24,375 bases of DNA from Chara braunii. Taxonomy: Eukaryota; Streptophyta; Charophyceae; Charales; Characeae. The stretch covers positions 224,670 to 249,044 of the forward strand of contig BFEA01000586.1 in the NCBI GenBank assembly GCA_003427395.1. The letters are read 5' to 3'. This document shows positions 10,791 to 18,451 of this stretch, piece by piece. The notes under the pieces were generated by a model. The model saw only the letters and a program-made list of their open reading frames with translations, was not told the DNA's origin and ran no database searches. The translations under genes were made by a program, and so were the position numbers. The stretch's first letter is position 1; every line of letters begins with the position of its first letter.

Positions 10791-10904
10791 CTGCACTACT
10801 CTTGAAATGCACAAAAGACAAAAATCATGTCGCTGTATCTTTCCATGTTCTAGCGGAAGATTCACTCTCGTTTTGCACCTTTCAAGAGTAGTGCAGCGAG
10901 GCCC
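10791..10904. mobile_element. Short MITE-1 relative (left end lost in gap)
   Basis: CTGCACTACTCTTGAAA at 10791-10807 is the reverse complement of 10880-10896, and the right end continues as CGAGGCCC to 10904. This gives a terminus of the form GGGCCTCGCTGCACTACTCT, the same plan as the MITE-1 ends with a few substitutions. The missing eight or so left bases would fall at the end of the N run, for a total of about 120 bp. The centre has no coding capacity. It is a second, smaller member of the same inverted-repeat family. Confidence 0.7.
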
Positions 10905-11423
10905 AATGTCTCCGTGGAAAAGGGAACTTCCCGTGGTGAGGGGACAGGAGGTCCCCATTCGTAAAATGGACAGGGACAAAAGGGATGGCCAGATGCGTTC
11001 ATTGCCCAAAGAAGGAAGAGAGTTTGATGCGAGAGCGCCAAGCAGAGCTGTCAGAGCTCCTCCTTTTCAGGGTGTAATGATGTCTTAAAAAAAAAAAAAA
11101 AAGAAAGGCAAATAAGTTGAGAAATGTACCCTACCCTCTGTACGGTAGTTTTCTCAACCGAAAATGGTTTCCTGCCCAAACGGAAAGGGCCAAAGCATAC
11201 GACAAAACGGATTTCACTTCAACGAAAAAATGTACAAAACGACCGAATCTCATAGGTTATTCTCCTGTATTTTGGTACCCTTAGATTCTCAATACATCAA
11301 CGGCAGAGCTCCGTCCCACCATGCCACCCGTGATAGAAAGCTCAGCGTTGAGAAAACTCAACTTCGGCGGTGGGACTTCACCCCTGAACATTAAGAGCAT
11401 CCTATCCCTCTGCAAACTTGGTT
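10905..11423. other. Non-coding stretch with small inverted repeats
   Basis: No gene is recognised; the open frames are short and chance-like. An A-run lies at about 11087-11102. GTTGAGAAA near 11115 pairs with TTTCTCAAC near 11150. A segment near 11110 (ATAAGTTGAGAAATGTACC) resembles the arm of the foldback element at 14254 in 17 of 19 bases, so this may be an eroded relative. GTTGAGAAAACTCAAC near 11350 is a 6-bp palindrome around four A. Confidence 0.4.
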
Positions 11424-11476
11424 AAAAAAGACTCTACCAAAAAAAAAAAAAGAAAAAAAAAAAAAAAAGACTCTAC
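11424..11476. repeat. A-tract bounded by 14-bp direct repeats
   Basis: AAAAAAGACTCTAC occurs at 11424-11437 and again at 11463-11476, with an almost pure A-tract (one G) between. The layout is that of a target-site duplication around a poly(A) tail with no element body, which could be a tail-only retroposition. Slippage in an A-rich repeat would give the same picture. Confidence 0.6.
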
Positions 11477-11544
11477 GGGGTAGAGCTAAAACGCTCCCCA
11501 TGTCCTAATGGGGACAACAACCACGGACAGAAACACTTTTTGGG

Positions 11545-11606
11545 GGGGTTGGCCATGCCCCCAATGAGCGACCCGCTTTTTTTTGGGGTTGGCCATGCCC
11601 CCAATG
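11545..11606. repeat. Direct repeat, two 22-bp units 40 bp apart
   Basis: A unit containing GGTTGGCCATGCCCCCAATG is present at about 11545-11566 and 11585-11606, each preceded by T and G runs. It is a short tandem duplication in non-coding DNA. Confidence 0.8.
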
Positions 11607-11774
11607 GATTGAAAAGATTTTGGCGGGAAGCTTCCTTTGCACCGGCATGCCCAGTGTTAAGGAGAGGAGGAGGGGAACCAAGATCTCCTTCCTTTTTCGG
11701 GTAATACATGTAAAACACTGACCGTGAGATCACGGCTACTGCATGGGTCACTCAACTGCCACACAAACTCTTTT

Positions 11775-11830
11775 CTATCCTATCCGGTTGCTAGTGGGAC
11801 CATGCCCCAGGGCCCTGGACCCACTAGCGA
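11775..11830. mobile_element. MITE-2 fragment
   Basis: CTATCCTATCC followed by GCTAGTGGGACC, a GC-rich palindrome and CCCACTAGCGA matches, in reverse complement, the block at 23695-23740. It also matches, in the same orientation, the end of the hairpin near 23871-23915. Three occurrences in one window show a dispersed repeat. The self-complementary GCTAGTGGG...CCCACTAGC ends suggest a very short foldback element or two juxtaposed termini. No coding. Confidence 0.6.
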
Positions 11831-11954
11831 GGTATTGTACTTCGTGCTTTGCCGTTTTCTATCACATGCTGCTGGGGGTTGACAGACGCAAATGGCATCC
11901 CTCACACATCTCATTTTGGGTCTCGCCGCACGGCATACGGCATACGAAACGAAA

Positions 11955-12063
11955 ACGAAACGAGTGCATCTGCCCACGAGAGGTGGCAAGATACCCTCCT
12001 TACTATTTATAGCAAACCGATGAATCTGCCCCCATTTTCTGCAGGAAGATGCACTCGTTTCGT
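11955..12063. repeat. Hairpin with 17-bp perfect arms
   Basis: ACGAAACGAGTGCATCT (11955-11971) and AGATGCACTCGTTTCGT (12047-12063) are perfect reverse complements about 75 bases apart. The left arm is preceded by further CGAAA units. It could be a small foldback element; a transcribed precursor cannot be judged from sequence alone. The surrounding 11840-12140 holds no gene. Confidence 0.65.
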
Positions 12064-12139
12064 GCTTTTTTTCCCTTTTTTTCTCGAGAAAAGAAGAACT
12101 TGATTGCCCATCAAAAAACAAAAGAGTATCCAGTGAGTA

Positions 12140-12617
12140 ATCCAGTGGCCTAGCTCAGTTGGTAAGGCATGCAAGTGGCATTCAGGAGGTCTTGGGTTCA
12201 ATCCCCATTGGCCTCATGCACCTTCCTGGGCAAGCTTGGCGCCCGTCACCTAGAGATATGCCGTTGTCCCCCCGAGTGGCATTGAGCAGAGACTGCTGAT
12301 GTTCATAGGGGGAGGGGACCGGAGGGGAGTCACAGTGACTGGCCCATTGAAGAAGCTCGGTCCTGATGCTACTGGCTGACCCCTGGCCGGTATTGCCCAC
12401 CTGCTGTAGCAGGTGTCGCACCTGCTGGTGGGTGCAGCTCCCGCATGTTCCCTCGTTGGAGGCTTGAGCACGGATATGGCTGCTACGGGGTTCCCCGTAT
12501 ACTATAATGACAACAAAAAAGGCCTGAAAAGGCCGTCCTGTCCAGATTTGACAGGTAGTTGAATTGGTTGGGCGTAAAGAATTAGCCTTTCAAAAAAAAA
12601 AAAAAAAAAAAAAAAAA
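12140..12617 (+). mobile_element. SINE-1: tRNA-derived SINE with A-tail
   Basis: This non-autonomous retroposon of about 478 bp is transcribed by RNA polymerase III from an internal promoter in its tRNA-like head. The A box TAGCTCAGTTGG is at 12151-12162 and the B box GGTTCAATCCC at 12195-12205. A long tRNA-unrelated body ends in 26 A (12592-12617). Most of the length is shared with SINE-2 on the opposite strand (roughly 90 percent by eye), including the region around CCTGCTGTAGCAGGT and the end CCGTCCTGTCCAGATTTGACAGG. The head is not a working tRNA because its acceptor stem does not pair fully. A flanking duplication is not clear; AAAAGAGT occurs on both sides but about 12 bases away from the inferred start. 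SINEs of this kind need the machinery of a partner LINE. Confidence 0.85.
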
Positions 12618-13140
12618 GAGTTCTGAGGCTGGGTCCTCACATTATCCCGGAAAAAGGAAAACCCAAAGAAAGAAAATAACCCCCTTCCAGCAGATCTAGT
12701 CCAGCTTTTCTCACTTCACCATCCTAGCCTGTAGCGCAGGGAGTCCCCTTTTGTCACCCCAAATAATCTTGCCCCTCCTGGAGGCGGAGGAAAGCATAGA
12801 AAAACCACCCTATTACCTACCTACCTACTTACGCTAAATGTAAAGCCCAAACCAGACAGTAAGATCAAACCTGAAAAAGGAACCGGAGCTAGACTTCGCT
12901 CCTGTATCTGTTACCACCGGGGCCAGTCCCGTTCCACTGGTCACTTCTCGGGGGCCAGTTCCGTTCCGGCATACCAGTCTCCGTTAGCCCCTTCCCCTGG
13001 TCACTTCTCGGGGGCGGTCCCAGATATAACACTGTCTCGGCAGAGACCCCCCTCCCCATTCCACACTCCTTCCTCAAGACCAAGCCACCCTACAGCCTTC
13101 CTACTGCGGACTGCACTGCAACCGAGTGCTCAGGTCGAAC
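12618..13140. other. Non-coding stretch with a 60-bp spaced repeat
   Basis: No gene is seen. CTGGTCACTTCTCGGGGGC occurs at 12937-12955 and again at 12997-13015, with similar sequence between the copies. This suggests a 60-bp tandem duplication that has diverged. Short CTAC repeats occur near 12815. Confidence 0.55.
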
Positions 13141-13239
13141 GAGCATGCAGGAGCCAGGGACCCAACAACAACTGAGCAAGAAGGAGCCAGGGACCCAACA
13201 ACAACTGAGCATGCAGGAGCCAGGGACCCAACAACAACT
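13141..13239. repeat. 33-bp minisatellite, three copies
   Basis: Three adjacent 33-base units lie at 13141-13173, 13174-13206 and 13207-13239. Units 1 and 3 are identical; unit 2 differs at three positions (GCAAGAAGG for GCATGCAGG). Each contains AGCCAGGGACCCAACAACAA. The length is a multiple of three, but no convincing gene surrounds it, and the frame closes soon after (CTAACTGCTGCTAACTGA). Confidence 0.9.
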
Positions 13240-13300
13240 GCGCCTGCGATCTAACTGCTGCTAACTGATTCCTCTGCCCCCAAGCTGTCAAGAACCATTG

Positions 13301-13394
13301 AAACTTTCACCTGCCCGGTTTTTTGTTGCTTACTCTTCGAGCAGAGTCTCAGAGTACTGCTAAGCTGAGTTGAAAACCGGGCAGGCGAAAGTTT
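13301..13394. repeat. 94-bp hairpin with 22-bp arms
   Basis: The arm at 13301-13322, containing CCTGCCCGGTTTT, is the reverse complement of 13373-13394 with a single mismatch. It lies at the downstream end of a degraded LINE fragment on the minus strand. It may be a small foldback insertion or the result of a local inverted duplication. Confidence 0.75.
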
Positions 13395-13645
13395 TCTTCC
13401 GACTGTCTCAGCTGAAGTGGTGTCTCTTCGTCCCTAAAAATCTTTGCATATCTTCCCTGCCATAGAACCCAAAGCAGAATCGCCCTTGCCACCTGACAGT
13501 GTGCAATGTAACCCCAGCCCCTCTTAGAATTTACGATGAGTGGTAGACGCCCGGTCAAGATCCAGTCGTCTGCGGAGACGCCCTGTGCATGGACGGGACG
13601 GCCTGATGCAGTATACAGTGGTGCCCATGAGAAAGCACCTACCAA
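13395..13645 (-). pseudogene. LINE-C: fragment of LINE ORF2 C-terminus
   Basis: A minus-strand frame open for 98 codons (13645-13349) contains DWILTGRLP, RGWGYIAHCQVARAI and KIFRDEETP. These align with AWMLTCSLP, SEWGYIALCCRGVLM and RVFRGEDTP of LINE-B ORF2 after its zf-RVT motif, and with the equivalent part of LINE-A. Only this terminal part is present, with no A-tail or reverse transcriptase, so it is a truncated, rearranged relic of a third copy. The last residues on the downstream side run into the 94-bp hairpin and are not LINE-like. Confidence 0.7.
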
Positions 13646-13686
13646 TGAACTGGATATTGACGTTGGTCTCTATTTCCAGACTTTTG

Positions 13687-13700
13687 GAGGGGGGGGGGGG
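13687..13700. repeat. G homopolymer
   Basis: An uninterrupted run of about 14 G precedes the SINE-2 flank. It is simple low-complexity sequence, and its length is liable to sequencing error. Confidence 0.8.
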
Positions 13701-13719
13701 CGCATTTTCGAGACTTCGC

Positions 13720-13731
13720 GCGTTGCTGTTT
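13720..13731. repeat. SINE-2 target-site duplication, 3' copy
   Basis: GCGTTGCTGTTT at the tail end of SINE-2 is identical to 14190-14201 at the head end. The last T residues merge with the tail. Confidence 0.85.
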
Positions 13732-14189
13732 TTTTTTGTTTCTTTAAAGGCTAATTCTTTAAGCCCAATTACCTGTCAAATCTGGACAGGACGGCCTTTC
13801 AGGCCTTTTTTACTGTCATTATAGTATTACGGGGAACCGCGTAGCAGCCACATCCGTGCTCAAGCCTCCAAGGAGGGAACATGCGGGAGCTGCACCCCCC
13901 AGCAGGAGCGATACCTGCTACAGCAGGTGGGCGATACCGGTCAGGGGTCAGTCGGTAGCATCAGGACCGAGCTTCTTCTATGGGCCAGTCACTGAGCCTC
14001 CCCTCCGGTCCCCTCCCCCTATGAACTCCAGCAGTCTGCTCAATGCCACTTGGGGGGACCAACCACATATCTCTAGGTAGCGGGTGCCAAGCTTGCCCAG
14101 GAAGGTTCATGAGGCGGTCTATGGGGATTGAACCCAAGACCTCCTGAATGCCACTTGCGTGCCTTACCAACTGAGATAGGCCGCTGGAT
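13732..14189 (-). mobile_element. SINE-2: tRNA-derived SINE, minus strand
   Basis: This is the second copy of the SINE family, about 458 bp. Read on the minus strand, CCAGCGGCCTATCTCAGTTGG (head, A box at about 14177-14166) is followed by GGTTCAATCCCC (B box near 14130), the long body and GCCTTTAAAGAAAC plus an A-run ending at 13732. Twelve-base identical flanks (GCGTTGCTGTTT) define both ends, so this copy sets the family boundaries: start at ATCCAGYGGCCT, end in an A-rich tail. Compared with SINE-1 it has scattered substitutions and small indels and a shorter, interrupted tail, which fits an older insertion. Apparent reading frames inside it are chance. Confidence 0.9.
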
Positions 14190-14201
14190 GCGTTGCTGTT
14201 T
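14190..14201. repeat. SINE-2 target-site duplication, 5' copy
   Basis: GCGTTGCTGTTT, identical to 13720-13731. Confidence 0.85.
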
Positions 14202-14253
14202 ACACCTTGTCATACTACCAAAAAAAATAATAATAATAAAAAGAAAAACTTGC

Positions 14254-14609
14254 GAGATACCCCATAAGTTGAGATATGTGCCAAAACGCCCCTGAAAGAT
14301 GTGCGTAGAGCGGAATGCCCCTCTGACAGAAAAAAAATTTGTGAAATACCCCTCGTGTCGGTTGGACCCCTCATCTTTGTGATATACCCCTACCGGGTAC
14401 CATCCAACTTTGGAAAATACCTAGAACTTGGAAACTTTCCTAAGGCCCAGTTGCAAAAGGCCATGCCCAAAAGGCGAGGTCCAGATTGCAAATTTGCACA
14501 CCTGCCTAACAGGGGCATAACACAAAGATTTCAGCCGAAAAAGGCATTCCCCTCTACCCACATCTTTCAGGGGCGTTTTGTCATATATCTCAACTTACGG
14601 GGGTATTTC
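14254..14609. mobile_element. MITE-3: foldback element with long inverted repeats
   Basis: The left arm (about 14254-14315) and right arm (about 14545-14609) are imperfect reverse complements for at least 55 bases. Both contain TAAGTTGAGATAT, AAAACGCCCCTGAAAGATGTG and GTAGAGNGGAATGCC. The interior carries several variants of RAATACCCC. The left flank is AT-rich (TAA repeats) and the right flank is an AAATA repeat, so the exact ends and the target duplication are hidden. No transposase is encoded, so this is a non-autonomous inverted-repeat element of unassigned superfamily. Confidence 0.7.
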
Positions 14610-14810
14610 ATAAATTATATCCCGAAAATAAATAAATAAAATAAATAAATAAAATTGCAAGCAGTTGCTAACTTACTACCTTTCCGTCAGACATGGCCGT
14701 TTTATTACAGTCAGGACGTAGGGCCTGGCAACGTGAGGATAACAATGCACATGCATTTGGACTCTTCCTCGGCACAGTTCATTCATATCTTTTCACTCAA
14801 CCTCCGTCCT
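14610..14810. other. Short non-coding stretch between MITE-3 and LINE-B
   Basis: An (AAAT)n tract at about 14627-14653 is followed by about 155 bases of unique-looking DNA that ends at the LINE-B duplication. I see nothing recognisable in it. It continues, after removal of LINE-B, at 23593. Confidence 0.5.
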
Positions 14811-14825
14811 GAAAGCATCGAAACA
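14811..14825. repeat. LINE-B target-site duplication, 5' copy
   Basis: GAAAGCATCGAAACA is identical to 23578-23592 directly after the LINE-B A-tail. A 15-base perfect match at the expected place fixes the 5' end of the element. Confidence 0.92.
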
Positions 14826-15565
14826 ATCCGGGCCATCAGGTTGCCAAGGAAAACTTGCTGGAAGGATGATGCCCTAGCGGTGCGCTAAGCGGTGGCGGCG
14901 GGGGAGAAGGGCCGCGGCATCCGGTCCGTGCCTTGGCGCGGACCGGTTGGACGGAAGCACCGAGGTTGGCGAGGGGCGAGGCATCGTTTTCGACACTTTC
15001 AAGGACTCCTCACTGAGATGGCGTCGCTGGGCGAGGTGCAGAGAAGGCGTTTCTGGGCCAGGTGCAGAAACGGCGATTATGGGCCAGGGGCAGAAGCTTA
15101 GGGGAGTTGACGAATGTCAGCAGTAAAGTGGGCACCAACGCTACGTCCTCCACGTAGGTTAACCTGATGGCTGGCAGGCCCAAGGAGAGAAGTGGAATTA
15201 CGGTGCTCGTTCCTAGCTCCTACTCCGAGGATGGGAAGGAAGTTTGAGCATGCTCTTGGGGCTCGGGGATTAGGTAACTCAGGGGGTGGCTAAGACTGCG
15301 GACAGCGTGGAAGCTCGTCTTCAAGGATGCTTCGCCAGCGAGTTTCATCTGCCGACGACGACTTCAAGATCTCTGGCAGCTTGGGGGTAATCTCGGCCTC
15401 GCAACCTGGGAGTGGGGGATTGATGTGATTTATTCTCTTTGTTGTGGCCTCAGTAACTCACAGTTCGTGAAATTATACTCTGGTTTGGTCTGTTCTTGGT
15501 ATTGTATAACGACTCAGTTTGGCGTAATACTGGCCGCTTTGACTTGGTCGGTCCTCAGTGGTGAA
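14826..15565 (+). other. LINE-B 5' leader with short tandem repeats
   Basis: This 740-base GC-rich leader precedes the ORF1 ATG. At 15027-15097 there are three imperfect units of about 26 bases, each of the form TGGGCCAGGTGCAGAAACGGCG. Repeated leader units are known from other LINEs as promoter monomers, but nothing here proves such a role. A frame is open from about 15425 into ORF1; I chose the ATG at 15566 because homology to LINE-A begins just after it. Confidence 0.55.
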
Positions 15566-18451
15566 ATGGAGATTCCTACAACCTCGAAGTCGTTGCCCCC
15601 ATCGGGGTGTGGAGGACTAGATAAGGACAGGGTTAAGGAGATCCTGACAGATTGTTATCACGGGGGTCTGCTTCCGGATCAACTCAATCCTGAGAGCGTG
15701 GAAATAGGGGAGGACTTCGCTAGAGTCGTGGTCAACCCCGAGGTCTATGCTGTTCAGGAAGAATGGCTGAAAGAAACCGCTGTATCGGTTTTCTTTGGGA
15801 ATGATTCAAAATCCCTTCCGATCTCTGTCAAAGTGCGCTTAATTAGGATGCATGAAAATGGGTGGGCGAAAAGTAGCGTAGTTGATGCGCCGCCGAAAAG
15901 AGGAATCTTTCACAATGAAGGCTTCAACCTGGTCACTTACATGGCCTCGGCGAAGGAAATAGCAACGTGGTTGCTTAGGAAAAAAGAAGATGAGATCGTT
16001 TTGGATGGGAAAAAGTACTCTCTATCCTTTAAACCGTGGATGCCTGAAAATGAATTGTTTGAATGGCGAGAGGCCATGAAGTTAAGGTTTTTTTGGATAC
16101 GGTGTATGTATGTTCCCGTTGCAGCTCTGCCGTACCTGGCAACTGCTGTTAAGAAAGCCTTCGGATCAATTCTGAAGAAGTACGAAACATTTTCGGATAT
16201 AACTCCCCCGAATTAATTAACGTTAGGTTTGACTTGGAAGCACAGGCCCGCCTCCGTTACAAACCTTACCTAATCATCGACATGCAAAAGGGGGGCTATG
16301 TGGAAATCGAAGTCATGCATGCCCGTACACCGTGGTGTCGGGCTTGCCGGCAAAATTTCCACTCCGAGGATGACGAGTGTTGTCCGTTGAAGAAAGGGGC
16401 CGCCCCTGAGCCGACCAACGCACATAAGACTGACCACGATCGGGGCAATAAGACGGATACTAATGGAAAGGACAAAGTCCCGGGAAAGGGCCGGACTGCA
16501 GATGGGGATGGGGACGCCGGGGGGAAGAAGGGAAACTCGGAGGACGGGCAACCGTCCGACGCTACTCCCTCGAATGGGGGCAATGATGGGTCTGTAAAGG
16601 ATGGGGATGGAGAGGATACAAGTGGGCATCAAGGAGAAGGGGGGGGAGGACGGGGATACTACAATGGAGGATAGGGAGGATGGCCCTCCTTCCCGGTAAA
16701 AAACAGGGAGTGAAGAGAAAGGGAATCCTTCCCAGGGCTCTGCCTTGAAAACCAAGGCAAACAGGAAGTCTACTAACAAGAAGAAGAATCCGGCACGCAG
16801 AAAAGGTAAGAATAAAAAGGCTCAAAACGAGTGGCGAATCTCAAAGCCTAAACCCAACGGGACTGGTCACCATCAAGATAAATTGGCGGACTCGTCTGTG
16901 GAGTCTGTAATCCCATTAACCACCGTTCCGGAGCCACAACAAAAACCGGATGAAATCAGGAAACATGGTCCACAGAACGGTGGGCCCGCAGTGCACATGT
17001 CAGAAGAGGAGGAGGGGGGATTGGGAACCCCCCCACCCCCTCCCTCCGTCCACCCCGGCCCGCTCGAGAACAGTGCAACAGTAGGGGAGGGGAAACATAC
17101 GGAGTTTGTAGCAATCGAGGAGAAACAGGCGGAGCCTGTCAGCAGCCAGTCGTCGGATACAGTAGGGGAGAAAGTCATTTCGCAAAACTTGGTTCCACAA
17201 GTCTCTGCTACTACTGAAAGAGCAGCTGCTACCCTGGCGGCATTAACGGATGATGGACCTAAGGATTGTACTATTTATAATGATGTATTGTTCAAGGCAG
17301 ACTTTCCTGAGGTAGAAGGAACCAGGGCTCAGGGTCTTGTTTTAAAACCGCTTCTTGTGGATGGCAACACAGGGTTATTCCCAGCAAGTAGTCAAAGCCC
17401 ACCATCCAGCCCCTGCGGTTCTTCTGAAGTGGATAAGGAAGACTCCCCAGGTTTCTTTTCACCAATTGGGCCGTCCGAAAAGTTTGAGCGATCCACGGGT
17501 AAGAAGAGCAGGGTGGGGAAGGAGGAGCGGGGTATAGAAAAATCAAATCATATGCAAACGCCGCATGCATGGCCTTCCCCCTCTACCCTCCCTTCCAATG
17601 AGTCAAGTAAGGGCCCAAAATTCTTCACAACTAATCTTTCGTCTGCTAAGAGGCCTCGAATTGAGGGCCTGAAATTTCAAGCCAGACTGGATGAAGAGGA
17701 GGTGGGGATGGGGTCCGAGGAAATTGCAAGAAGCTCGCCCATGAAGAGAGGAAGGGCACATATGTCGAAATCTGCTCGCCGTTCATTATCCTTGGCAGGT
17801 CCGATGAGAACGCTGACTAGGAAGGAAAAAGCGAAAGAATTGATATCTGACTACTTGGTTCCGATTATCTGCACACACGATGGGCAAGATCTGCGGTTTC
17901 TTACCTTAAGAAAAGAGGATACCTTAACCCTACCCTCTATTATTCTGAGAGGTACTCCCTCCCCGGTAATGGTGGGAAATTTGGTTAAAATACAGATTTT
18001 ACAAAATTTGGGAGAGGTAAATGTGTTATCGGAGCCGAAAATGACTCGCCATTCTGTGGACCTTCCCGAAGGAGGGGTGGCACGACTGCTATTGGCCTTC
18101 ATGCACATAGCTCATATCACCGATAACAAACCAGATTGGGATGGGCTCAGGATTTACTGGATTGAGCTTTCCCAATTTGCCTCTGCTAAGTCAGACTCCT
18201 TGGCTAAATTGTTGTCTGGCCTGTCCGCCCAGGTAATTGCTGAATGCGTGGCACATTCGAATCTAGGTCCAACAATTTTTTCAGATTCATTTGCTACCTC
18301 CCGCTTGAAGAAGAGGGCAGGGAGAACACTGAACTTTGAAATTGGAGAACGTGGTGAGGCGAAGAAAGGTGTGCCTACGACTGGAGTGTCATCCCCCATC
18401 CGCATCCAAAGTCCAAACGGAACAGCCATGTCAAATGGTTGTTCCGAATAA
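15566..18451 (+). pseudogene. LINE-B ORF1: nucleic-acid-binding protein, disrupted
   Basis: Across its frameshifts this spans about 960 codons. The first 216 codons from the ATG at 15566 are intact and include a DUF4283-like domain with GKKYSLSFKPWMPENELFEW and FFWIRCMYVPVAALP, both shared with LINE-A. A one-base loss in a C-run near 16205 closes the frame; the alignment resumes as INVRFDLEAQARLRYKPYL. A knuckle CRACRQNFHSEDDECC lies at 16336-16383. A Gly/Asp-rich stretch follows, a shift in the G8 run near 16640, a TAA near 16697, and then 568 open codons to 18451. These hold a basic segment, an acidic low-complexity region and the conserved RRSLSLAGPM block (near 17780). The end overlaps ORF2 by 17 bases. 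Function is inferred from the position and the knuckle. Confidence 0.8.

Noticed and set aside
10210-11009. Reading frames spanning the N run
   Set aside because: Most codons are unknown; the flanking parts are MITE and non-coding DNA.
12119-12139. AAAAGAGT as the SINE-1 target-site duplication
   Set aside because: It recurs after the tail, but the left copy lies about 12 bases before the family start defined by SINE-2, and A-rich matches are easily fortuitous.
12142-12213. A tRNA gene on the plus strand
   Set aside because: The A and B boxes are present, but the acceptor stem pairs only partly, the sequence continues into a long conserved body with an A-tail, and a second copy has target-site duplications. 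It is a SINE head.
13141-13239. A CRISPR-like array
   Set aside because: The three units are directly adjacent with no spacers, and the context is plant repeat DNA; it is a minisatellite.
15425-15565. An N-terminal extension of LINE-B ORF1 starting at 15425
   Set aside because: The frame is open, but these residues have no counterpart in LINE-A, whose ORF1 starts at a position matching the ATG at 15566.
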